Under the pieces are notes generated by a model, which saw only the letters and a list, made by a program, of their open reading frames with translations, was not told the DNA's origin and did no database searches. Positions 57,687 through 64,000 of a DNA stretch of 64,000 nucleotides are shown here, in pieces; the first letter of the stretch is position 1; every line of letters starts with the position of its first letter. The position numbers were made by a program, and so were the translations under genes. The DNA comes from CAYNHQ01 sp964397255 (GTDB taxonomy: Bacteria > Bdellovibrionota_G > JALEGL01 > DATDPG01): positions 53,153 through 117,152 of the forward strand of contig CAYNHQ010000010.1 of the NCBI GenBank assembly GCA_964397255.1. Direction: 5' to 3'.

Positions 57687-59030
57687 CTATCCCCCCGAAA
57701 TCACCAAATAGGATGCCGTTACAAAGACGCAGACGAACGCGATCGGCACCAATTTTTTCCAACATAGCGCCATCAATTGATCGATTCGAACACGCGGCAA
57801 TGTCCAGCGAATCCAAACGATCACGAAGACGAAGAAATAAACTTTCGCCACAAAAAACAAGAAGGAAACCAGCCAGAAATCGGCAATCGTCTGCATCAGC
57901 CCCACGCCCACGAGACTCAAAAGACCGACCACACAAAATCGAAATTTGTTGAACTTGATAGGCCGAACAGTTGAAAGGAGATCAAAAATCGATCGTCCTT
58001 GAAAGAGTTTGGGAACAAGCTGAAGGAGATAACTCAGACTCTTCGTCGCAAAAAAGAGTGTAAAAAATAGGGCGCCAAATCCAAACAACATATTGCTTCG
58101 GGAAGGCTGCCAGCCGCCAAGAAAGCAGGTCACGGCAATCGTGCTGATGAGAAACATGTTGGCATATTCGCCCACGAAAAAAAGCCCCCAGCGCATTCCG
58201 CTGTATTCCGTGAAATACCCCGCCACGAGTTCCGATTCCGCTTCGGGCAAATCAAACGGCGTCCGGTTCACTTCGGCCAGGGCGGCGATGAAATAGATAA
58301 AAAACGCGATGAAGGGGGCCCCATAGGCCGTGAACACAAACCAGTGCCTCATGCCTCCGGCCTGAGCGGCATTGATGTCCTGCAAGCTCATGCTCCCCGC
58401 CAAAAGAACAGGAATGAGAAGGGCGATCGCCACCGGAATTTCATAACTCACGATTTGTGCCGCCGAGCGCATGGCGCCCAAAAGCGACCACTTATTGTTG
58501 GAAGACCAGCCCGCGAGCAGGATCCCCACAACCACCAGAGACGAAACCGAAAGGAGATAAAAAAGGCCTACATTTAAATCGGCGACATAGAGAAATTTTC
58601 CGAATGGAATCGTCACGAAACTTAAAAAGGCCCCGAGAATCACCAAATAGGGAGCCAGGCGAAAAAGAACCTGATCGGCTCCGGCGGGAATCGTATCTTC
58701 TTTCATGAGAAGCTTTAGACCATCGGCCAAAAACTGAAGAAGTCCTTCGGGTCCCACACGATTGCAGCCGATTCGGGCCTGCATTCGCCCCGCGATACGG
58801 CGTTCGACGTATGTCGAGAAGCCGGCAATTGGAGCTACAAAAAGGCCGATAAGCACCGTCGCCGCAACAAACATCAGAACCAGATAAATCAGTTCGATCG
58901 GTGCCGCCGCCAGCGCATCATGTACTTGACCCACCAGTGCGGCCAACTTCGGACTCGTGGCCTGGAGGGAGGTTGCCAGTTCCCCACTCTTGGAAATCAA
59001 TCGCTCGGCCACCAATTGAATCGGATTCAT
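57687..59030 (-). CDS. nuoH: NADH-quinone oxidoreductase subunit H
   Basis: 447 aa, at the long end for the family. 'VERRIAGRMQARIGCNRVGPEGLLQFLADGLKLLMKED' and 'EVNRTPFDLPEAESELVAGYFTEYSGMRWGLFFVGEYANM' are the quinone-chamber signatures. The first ~60 residues are an extra amphipathic and hydrophobic extension. It links the peripheral and membrane arms. It overlaps nuoD by four bases. Confidence 0.95.
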   Translation of the reverse strand: MNPIQLVAERLISKSGELATSLQATSPKLAALVGQVHDALAAAPIELIYLVLMFVAATVLIGLFVAPIAGFSTYVERRIAGRMQARIGCNRVGPEGLLQFLADGLKLLMKEDTIPAGADQVLFRLAPYLVILGAFLSFVTIPFGKFLYVADLNVGLFYLLSVSSLVVVGILLAGWSSNNKWSLLGAMRSAAQIVSYEIPVAIALLIPVLLAGSMSLQDINAAQAGGMRHWFVFTAYGAPFIAFFIYFIAALAEVNRTPFDLPEAESELVAGYFTEYSGMRWGLFFVGEYANMFLISTIAVTCFLGGWQPSRSNMLFGFGALFFTLFFATKSLSYLLQLVPKLFQGRSIFDLLSTVRPIKFNKFRFCVVGLLSLVGVGLMQTIADFWLVSFLFFVAKVYFFVFVIVWIRWTLPRVRIDQLMALCWKKLVPIAFVCVFVTASYLVISGG

Positions 59031-60154
59031 CGATCAATCTCCGGCGCAACCACATCAAGACTAGCCACCAAAGCCACCAAATCTGCAATCATCAGTCCTT
59101 CAGAAAGTTTTTCGATGATTGACATGGCGGCGAAGCTTCCGGTTCGAATTTTCACTCGATAGGCCTTCTTGCTTCCGTCCGACACCACGTAATAACCGAG
59201 TTCACCGCGCGCGGCTTCCACCGCCGCATACGATTCGTTCTTCGCGGGTTTTAAAATCTTAGGAACTTTTCCCATGATGGGACCTTCGGGAATTTGCTTG
59301 AAACATTGCCGAAGAATTCGAACCGATTGCCGGATTTCCCAGAGCCTGACGATGAAGCGATCGTACGTATCCCCCACCACGCCATAGGTCCCCTTCCCCA
59401 CGGGAATTTCGAAATCGAGTTCGGGATAAACGGCATAGGGAATATCCTTTCGAAGATCCCACTTCACGCCAGACGCCCGAAGGTTCGGCCCCACCAGTCC
59501 ATAGGCGATCGCCTCTTTGGCTGAAATGGGAACCAGGTTCGCCAGCCGATCGATGAAAATTTTGTTGTGCGTAATCAGTTCATCAAATTCATCCATGAGC
59601 GGCTCGAACTGATTGAGAAATGCCGTCACTCGCTCCCCATAACTGGTAGGCATGTCGAAGGCCACGCCACCGATGCGCACGTAGTTGTACGTCAGTCGTG
59701 CACCGCAAAGCGCTTCAATTAGATCATTTATCTTTTCACGCTCCCGTAGAGCCAAAACAAATGGCGTCACGGCTCCGACATCCATCGGGTAAGTCCCCAC
59801 CGCGATCAAATGACTGGCGATTCGGCAAAGTTCGTCGGCAATCACACGAAGGTAATGGGCCCGCTTCGGGATCTCCGCAACGAGGAGGCGCTCCACCGCT
59901 CGGGCATACCCATGATTGGCGGTCATTGCGGCGACGTAATCAACTCGGTCCGTATAGGGCATGAATCCGTTGTAATCGACCATCTCTCCGATTTTCTCGA
60001 TCGACCGATGAAGATAACCGATCTCTGGTACGGCTTTCCGGATAACTTCGCCGTCGGTAAAGGTTCGGAATCGAAGCACGCCGTGGGTGGAGGGATGCTG
60101 GGGGCCCATATTGACCTCCATCTCATCCTCATGAAGTTCAAACTGCGCCGGCAT
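59027..60154 (-). CDS. nuoD: NADH-quinone oxidoreductase subunit D
   Basis: 375 aa from ATG at 60154, which overlaps the nuoC stop as TAATG; the 48 codons upstream are out of family. 'NMGPQHPSTHGVLRF' supplies the quinone-site His, 'GYLHRSIEKIGE' and 'YVAAMTANHGYARAVERLL' the core, and the C-terminal 'MIADLVALVASLDVVAPEIDR' the end that interacts with quinone. It is normal in length for the non-fused form. Confidence 0.95.
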   Translation of the reverse strand: MPAQFELHEDEMEVNMGPQHPSTHGVLRFRTFTDGEVIRKAVPEIGYLHRSIEKIGEMVDYNGFMPYTDRVDYVAAMTANHGYARAVERLLVAEIPKRAHYLRVIADELCRIASHLIAVGTYPMDVGAVTPFVLALREREKINDLIEALCGARLTYNYVRIGGVAFDMPTSYGERVTAFLNQFEPLMDEFDELITHNKIFIDRLANLVPISAKEAIAYGLVGPNLRASGVKWDLRKDIPYAVYPELDFEIPVGKGTYGVVGDTYDRFIVRLWEIRQSVRILRQCFKQIPEGPIMGKVPKILKPAKNESYAAVEAARGELGYYVVSDGSKKAYRVKIRTGSFAAMSIIEKLSEGLMIADLVALVASLDVVAPEIDR

Positions 60155-60702
60155 TAGTGTGTGGCTCCGGAGTTTGGCCCTTTCATCGAGGGATGAGTGG
60201 GAAGTTCGGGCATACCCGTTTGGTATTCCCGTGTGGTCGAAACACCGTGGTAGGAATCCTGCTCCTGATAATCCTTTCGAAGTGGATATCCGACCCAATC
60301 GTCCGGAAGTAAAATTCGGCGCAAATCGGAATTTCCCGTGAACGTTACACCCAATAGATCAAATGCCTCGCGCTCATGCCAGCCGGCTGCCGGCCATACG
60401 GCTTCCAATGAGGCCACCGTCGGATTTGTCCTGGGTAATTTCACCTTCAATTTGAAGGAATGTTGATGCGTGTACGAAAAGAGGAAATAAACTACTTCGA
60501 TCGTATCAGGGGGATAATCCACACCCGCGATGGAACGAAGAAAGTCGAATGAAGTTTCCGCTTCATTTTTCAGAAATGTCGCTACGTCGACAATTTTCTC
60601 GGGAGAAACCGTCACCCATGGATCGAGCGTTTCATACACCGCTTCCAAAATAGCACTGCCGAATTTCTGCTGAAGCATTCCTCCAATTTGCTCGGGAGTC
60701 AT
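60154..60702 (-). CDS. nuoC: NADH-quinone oxidoreductase subunit C
   Basis: 182 aa. 'IAGVDYPPD', 'AWHEREAFDLLGVTFTGNSDLRRILLPDDWVGYPLRKDYQ' is the 30-kDa subunit signature. It is separate from nuoD, as in 11-subunit complexes. The start lies 6 bases after the nuoA stop, a position where nuoB normally sits. Confidence 0.95.
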   Translation of the reverse strand: MTPEQIGGMLQQKFGSAILEAVYETLDPWVTVSPEKIVDVATFLKNEAETSFDFLRSIAGVDYPPDTIEVVYFLFSYTHQHSFKLKVKLPRTNPTVASLEAVWPAAGWHEREAFDLLGVTFTGNSDLRRILLPDDWVGYPLRKDYQEQDSYHGVSTTREYQTGMPELPTHPSMKGPNSGATH

Positions 60703-60708
60703 GGGGCT

Positions 60709-61152
60709 TTAAGCAACCTTTCGAATCTCTCTCGTCGTGATCGGGGCACGCCTTCCCCGCTCAGACGTCGTGGAAAGATTTCGGATCCATTCGAGGTATC
60801 CCTTCTTCCAAACATAAGCCAAGCCAACAACCAACGTGCCTACGAATGCAAAAATCTCGATGAAGGCGACTTGCCCCAGGCCGGCCTTCACCCAACTTCG
60901 AAAAACGGTCGCCACCGGGTACATGAAGGCGACTTCCACATCGAAAATGAGAAAAATGAGAGCAAAGAAGTAATACCTCGAATTGAATCGAATCCAGGGC
61001 GTGCCTTCGGGCGTCTCGCCGCACTCATAGGGAATGCTTTTCTCAAACGTGGGAGCTTTCGGAGCGAGAATTTTGGCCAAAATCAGATTGGCCAAAACAA
61101 ATCCGATTCCGAAGAGGAGAAAAACCGCTACGTTGGCGAAATCAAAAAGCAT
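60709..61152 (-). CDS. nuoA: NADH-quinone oxidoreductase subunit A
   Basis: 147 aa, three transmembrane helices. 'SIPYECGETPEGTPWIRFNSRYYFFALIFLIFDVEVAFMYP' is the family signature, with the Cys of the quinone-cavity loop. The C-terminal 25 residues (RGRRAPITTREIRKVA) form a basic extension. It is the first gene of the nuo operon, with 98 bases to the divergent PilZ gene, which probably share this region for promoters. Confidence 0.94.
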   Translation of the reverse strand: MLFDFANVAVFLLFGIGFVLANLILAKILAPKAPTFEKSIPYECGETPEGTPWIRFNSRYYFFALIFLIFDVEVAFMYPVATVFRSWVKAGLGQVAFIEIFAFVGTLVVGLAYVWKKGYLEWIRNLSTTSERGRRAPITTREIRKVA

Positions 61153-61250
61153 CTTGTTCGTGATCCGAAGGCGCGGGGGTTATACCTCAAACTGTATGAA
61201 ATTCTATATCTTTCTAGCGGTCCCTCGCACTTTGCGTTACATTGTTTTAA

Positions 61251-61622
61251 GTGAGCTCGACGCCCGATATTCCTACTCCCACGATCAATGAAGAAAATGA
61301 GCGCCGCCGTGATCTACGTGTTCCTCTTCGCGTGCTTCGGGTGGAATCCGAGCATAATGGCGAAGTTTTTTTTGGCTATGCGGTGAACATCAGTAATACG
61401 GGCCTTTGCATTCAGACGTCCAATCCGAAAGTCACGGGAACAAAGATCCACATTTCCTTCACACTCCCGTCGCAAAAAGAAAAAATTGATTGCAATGCCG
61501 AAGTGATTTGGCACCGAAATTTTACAGGCCCGAAAGCCCCTCCTCCGGGAATGGGTCTGCGATTCATAGAACTGCCCACCGCCACGCTGGAGATGATTCA
61601 GCGCTTTATCGATCAAGAATAG
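61251..61622 (+). CDS. PilZ-domain c-di-GMP receptor
   Basis: 123 aa from GTG at 61251 (no better start in frame; the ribosome-binding site is weak). 'ERRRDLRVPLRV' holds the RxxxR c-di-GMP-binding motif. 'GYAVNISNTGLCI' is the D/NxSxxG motif, and the 'MGLRFIEL' strand completes the barrel. It is a stand-alone receptor protein of about the minimal size. A diguanylate cyclase is encoded at 16187-17305. It is convergent with ihfA, 12 bases apart. Confidence 0.88.
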   Translation: MSSTPDIPTPTINEENERRRDLRVPLRVLRVESEHNGEVFFGYAVNISNTGLCIQTSNPKVTGTKIHISFTLPSQKEKIDCNAEVIWHRNFTGPKAPPPGMGLRFIELPTATLEMIQRFIDQE

Positions 61623-61634
61623 ACTTTTTTCGAT

Positions 61635-61928
61635 TTACGAAGCGGATTCGCCGTTTAAGGCATCGCGCAACACTTGACTCGGTTTGAATGTCACGACCCG
61701 CCGAGCGGTAATTTCCATCGCCTGGCCGGTTTGAGGGTTACGACCAAGCCTCGACTTCTTGTTCCGAACCGTAAACGATCCAAATCCTGAGACTTTTAGA
61801 TTTTCTCCCCGTTCTAGGGTTCGCTTCATCATGTCGAAGAGCAGCTCTACAACGTCGGTAGAGTCCTTTTTGGGGAGACCAATCTTTTCGCAAATGGCGT
61901 CGATGATGCTGGCTTTCGTGTAGGACAT
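61635..61928 (-). CDS. ihfA: Integration host factor alpha-type DNA-bending protein
   Basis: 97 aa from ATG at 61928 with GGAGGA five bases upstream. 'LKVSGFGSFTVRNKKSRLGRNPQTGQAMEITARRVVTFKPSQVLRDAL' is the HU/IHF beta-arm region. The 'ITARRVVTF' ending resembles IHF alpha more than HU. It bends DNA at specific sites and assists sigma54-type promoters, which is relevant to the promoter modules at 25035 and 26685. A sigma70 promoter is visible upstream. Confidence 0.9.
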   Translation of the reverse strand: MSYTKASIIDAICEKIGLPKKDSTDVVELLFDMMKRTLERGENLKVSGFGSFTVRNKKSRLGRNPQTGQAMEITARRVVTFKPSQVLRDALNGESAS

Positions 61929-61944
61929 GAATCCTCCAAAATTC

Positions 61945-61973
61945 ATAATAGATCCAACGGCTTGAAAAGGCAA
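61945..61973 (-). promoter_or_regulatory. Sigma70 promoter of ihfA
   Basis: On the minus strand TTGCCT (61973-61968) and TATTAT (61950-61945) are separated by exactly 17 bases. The start codon of ihfA lies 16 bases beyond the -10, so the leader is very short and contains GGAGGA. Confidence 0.6.
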
Positions 61974-62038
61974 GTTCACTACACGCCGACTCTGAATCGT
62001 GCAAGTTTTGATGTATCATTATATGTTAGGCACTCCAT

Positions 62039-63151
62039 ATGGAGACTTTGGCTTCACACTTTACTGAAAATGGCCTTTCTATAGCGGCATTCGCAGCGGC
62101 CTTTGTGGGCGGCCTTCTGACCGCCCTTACCCCCTGTGTTTACCCGATGATTCCCATTACGGTCGGAGTCATGGGGGCTCGCAGCGCTCGAACTCGAGGG
62201 GAGTCCATTGTCCTGTCCCTCACATTTGTTCTGGGTCTTTCCGTCGTGTACTCGATTTTGGGCTTTTTTGCCGCTTCGACCGGACAGCTGCTCGGCTCAC
62301 TCACGCAAAAACCGATTGTAATTCTGCTGATTGGCATTCTTTTTCTAGGAATGGGATTAAGTCTGCTCGGTCTGTTTGAAATCACACTTCCCTATCGATT
62401 TAATCAATGGCTTGCCAAAAGAGGGGGAAATGGATTTGGAGGGACTTTCATTTTAGGGATGGTTTCGGGGCTTTTGGCCGCGCCCTGTTCGGGGCCCCTT
62501 ACAGTCGCCATTTTAGCCTTTGTGGCGCAGCGCTCGACTGCTGTCGGCGGATTTCTCCTGCTTTTTACGTACAGCCTGGGAATTGGTTTTCCGTTTTTCT
62601 TGATTGGGTCGTTTTCTCAGCTTCTCAATCACATGCCCAAGTCCGGAACCTGGCTCAATTGGACGAAAAAACTCAGCGGTATCGTGTTGGTCGTCGCCGC
62701 TATCTGGCTTAGCCGACCTCTCTTTGTTCATGTTCCGAAGAATTCTTCGTCCAATCCCGTTCAGATTTCCTGGCTACCTTCGGAAGAGGCGGGAGTCCGA
62801 GCTGCCCAAGCCTCTGGAAAGCCTGTGATGGTCGATTTCTATGCGGACTGGTGTGAAGCCTGCCACGAGCTGGAGGCTCTTACGTTCAGCAATCCTGAAA
62901 TCAATAACCTGATCCGAAATCAGTTTGTCGCCGTTCGAATCGATGCCACAGAAATGACCCCAGACATCACATCGATCATCCAGAAGTACGGCGTCCCTTC
63001 CCTGCCCACTGTCATTTTTCTAAGCCCCAACGGCCGGCGAATTCATGACTTGACCGTCTCCACATTTGTCTCCGCGGAAGAATTTCTCCCAATGATTAAA
63101 CAGGCCGAAACCCGCGCCCACTCCTGCCCCATCCAAGCCAAATCCTGTTAA
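62039..63151 (+). CDS. dsbD: DsbD-like thiol reductase (CcdA + thioredoxin domains)
   Basis: 370 aa. About eight hydrophobic helices (about 13-230) with the CcdA-type Cys positions in 'CVYPMIPITVGVMG' and 'APCSGPLTVAIL'. A C-terminal thioredoxin domain (about 245-360) has 'MVDFYADWCEACHELE' (CEAC redox pair) and 'YGVPSLPTVIFLSP' (cis-Pro). The N-terminal DsbD-alpha domain is absent, so it is a shortened ScsB/DsbD-like form. It carries electrons from cytoplasmic thioredoxin to the periplasm. It is divergent from ihfA across 110 bases. Confidence 0.88.
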   Translation: METLASHFTENGLSIAAFAAAFVGGLLTALTPCVYPMIPITVGVMGARSARTRGESIVLSLTFVLGLSVVYSILGFFAASTGQLLGSLTQKPIVILLIGILFLGMGLSLLGLFEITLPYRFNQWLAKRGGNGFGGTFILGMVSGLLAAPCSGPLTVAILAFVAQRSTAVGGFLLLFTYSLGIGFPFFLIGSFSQLLNHMPKSGTWLNWTKKLSGIVLVVAAIWLSRPLFVHVPKNSSSNPVQISWLPSEEAGVRAAQASGKPVMVDFYADWCEACHELEALTFSNPEINNLIRNQFVAVRIDATEMTPDITSIIQKYGVPSLPTVIFLSPNGRRIHDLTVSTFVSAEEFLPMIKQAETRAHSCPIQAKSC

Positions 63152-63253
63152 ATATCTGGCCTATGGAACACGAGTTTCCAAACCCGCGGAAGAATAAGTT
63201 ACATGAGTCTTTTATATTCCGCTAAGCTCTTGATTTCACTAACCCGCAGCTTT

Positions 63254-63268
63254 GGCATTTCCCATGCA
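63254..63268 (+). promoter_or_regulatory. Possible sigma54-like -24/-12 element
   Basis: TTGGCAT-N5-ATGCA: GG at 63254-63255 and GC at 63266-63267 are 12 apart, with TGGCAT matching copy 2 at 26743. The -12 half has one deviation (ATGCA, not TTGCA). The upstream TGTCAG/CTGACA sites of the other two copies are not seen. A start near 63279 would leave a 44-base leader before the next ATG. Confidence 0.35.
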
Positions 63269-63322
63269 CCCCTTACCGCCCCAAGGTGTTTCTAAAGTTA
63301 TTTTCTAAGGAAGGATTTTCAA

Positions 63323-64000
63323 ATGAATAAGAATATTGTCGCCGCCGCGAGTTGGATGATTATTTCAACCGCTTCTGCCGGGGTTCAATTTAATTCATCT
63401 CAGTTTAGCCAGCTTATAAGTTCAGGCTTTGCGTTAGATGGTTTAGTGCTTTGCAAAAACTATCAGGGCAATTTTGATGCTCTATTCCGCGATTTGCGCG
63501 TACGACCAAACACAATTCCTACGAACGGTGTGAGAGAAACCTTCCTTTCGAGCTATCGAATGAGATCACTCGGTGTATTCGATCAATTTATGGGAGACAA
63601 TCTACTCGAAACCATAACTGTATCGCCGATATTCGCGCCTTCGGACGCGACTTGTTTTTCCATTGTTGCTCAAGGAAACGGCGGAATTCGTCGATGGGAG
63701 AGAACCGAAGGAGATACCGGTTGGCCCAATTACACGCCAAAAGTTTTCTACAACAATGATGGCTTTGGAGGAAGAGGTGGCAGCCGCGGTTCTCCGCAAC
63801 CTTACGCGGGCATGACGTTTACAATGCTCCCCGACCTCAATAACGATTATTTGATGGATGCCGTTTCCGTTAGCGGATCGGGCATCACCGTTAATCTCAA
63901 TTTTACAAATAGTGCGTCGAGCGGTTCCAACGGAGATGTCGATTATTTCTATAGTACCCCCGGTATAGCTTCAGAGGCGCTGGCGGTGGCGGATTTTAAT
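63323..64000 (+). CDS. Secreted protein with FG-GAP/VCBS-like repeat (cut by window end)
   Basis: Open to the last base, at least 226 codons. AAGGAAGGA precedes the ATG. Signal peptide MNKNIVAAASWMIISTASAG at 1-20. The N-terminal part (20-150) has a unique globular domain with Cys, and 'NNDGFGGRGGSRGSP' is a glycine-rich linker. 'LPDLNNDYLMDAVSVSG...NVNFT' followed by 'EALAVADFN' is the start of an FG-GAP/VCBS beta-propeller-type repeat with the DxNxDxxxD calcium-binding pattern. It is an extracellular, calcium-dependent surface protein, 3' end missing. Confidence 0.72.
   Translation, partial: MNKNIVAAASWMIISTASAGVQFNSSQFSQLISSGFALDGLVLCKNYQGNFDALFRDLRVRPNTIPTNGVRETFLSSYRMRSLGVFDQFMGDNLLETITVSPIFAPSDATCFSIVAQGNGGIRRWERTEGDTGWPNYTPKVFYNNDGFGGRGGSRGSPQPYAGMTFTMLPDLNNDYLMDAVSVSGSGITVNLNFTNSASSGSNGDVDYFYSTPGIASEALAVADFN

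Noticed and set aside
63201..63293. 30-aa frame before the VCBS protein
   Set aside because: No ribosome-binding site; it covers the sigma54-like element and has no coding character.
1..64000. tRNA, rRNA, CRISPR arrays, insertion sequences and integrase genes
   Set aside because: I looked for cloverleaf-type and array-like repeats and for transposase motifs and saw none; the only long exact repeat is the C-terminal module.

Overview
The window is one dense bacterial chromosomal segment with almost no non-coding DNA. It looks like a Gram-negative, Bdellovibrionota/deltaproteobacteria-like organism. Pointers are a TIGR02147 (DUF4423) regulator coupled to a lipoprotein, two DUF4388-J-TPR proteins, many lipoproteins and secreted metallopeptidases, a ferredoxin-type 11-subunit-style complex I locus, and c-di-GMP and FHA signalling. 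No rRNA, tRNA, CRISPR array or transposase was recognised. GTG and TTG starts are frequent, and many genes overlap by 1-20 bases.

Layout. 0-5 kb: a lipoprotein, a DUF4388-J-TPR protein, a MazF-type toxin-antitoxin pair, a half-size TauE-like permease, an orphan RelB antitoxin with a palindromic operator, and a decayed copy of the tail of an EF-hand gene. 5-13.5 kb: a tight minus-strand operon lipA - E2 - E3 - E1alpha - E1beta - unknown - EF-hand membrane protein (a complete 2-oxoacid dehydrogenase complex with its lipoate synthase), preceded by an M13-like peptidase. 13.5-23 kb: a VirJ-like hydrolase, a nitrilase, an HExxH lipoprotein-like peptidase, a GAF-GGDEF cyclase, a TMTC-like membrane TPR protein, a CNB-FHA protein, a very-long-chain-type acyl-CoA dehydrogenase and an FHA protein. 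22.6-25 kb: nadC-nadB. 25-32 kb: two genes or transcription units with a shared, unusual promoter module (a lipoprotein; inositol-3-phosphate synthase), a nucleotidyltransferase with a small partner, the TIGR02147 regulator with its lipoprotein, and trmB.

32.5-44.3 kb holds the most striking locus. Two adjacent secreted giant proteins, a 1251-aa M1 aminopeptidase and a 2518-aa phospholipase-D/5'-nucleotidase protein, end in the same ~367-residue C-terminal module. The module is encoded by 1.1-kb DNA copies that look identical apart from one base seen near one edge. It has G-ending codon use unlike its host genes, and it looks like a transferable C-terminal localisation or effector domain.

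44.4-51 kb: an S41 protease, a CCA/poly(A) polymerase, a ChaN-type protein, a PHA-system-like protein and the second DUF4388-J-TPR protein. 51.1 kb: a 15-residue, nearly all-lysine micropeptide with its own sigma70 promoter, Shine-Dalgarno site and strong terminator. 51.2-61.2 kb: nuoACDHIJKLMN, in which nuoB (normally between nuoA and nuoC) and nuoEFG are absent. 61.2-64 kb: a PilZ protein, ihfA, a DsbD-like reductase and the start of a secreted FG-GAP/VCBS-like protein cut by the window end.

Functional picture: an aerobic or respiratory heterotroph oxidising amino-acid or fatty-acid carbon (2-oxoacid dehydrogenase, acyl-CoA dehydrogenase, complex I). It invests heavily in secreted hydrolases for protein, nucleotides and possibly phospholipid or nucleic acid, as expected of a predatory or scavenging lifestyle. 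The lifestyle is inference; the gene content is seen directly.
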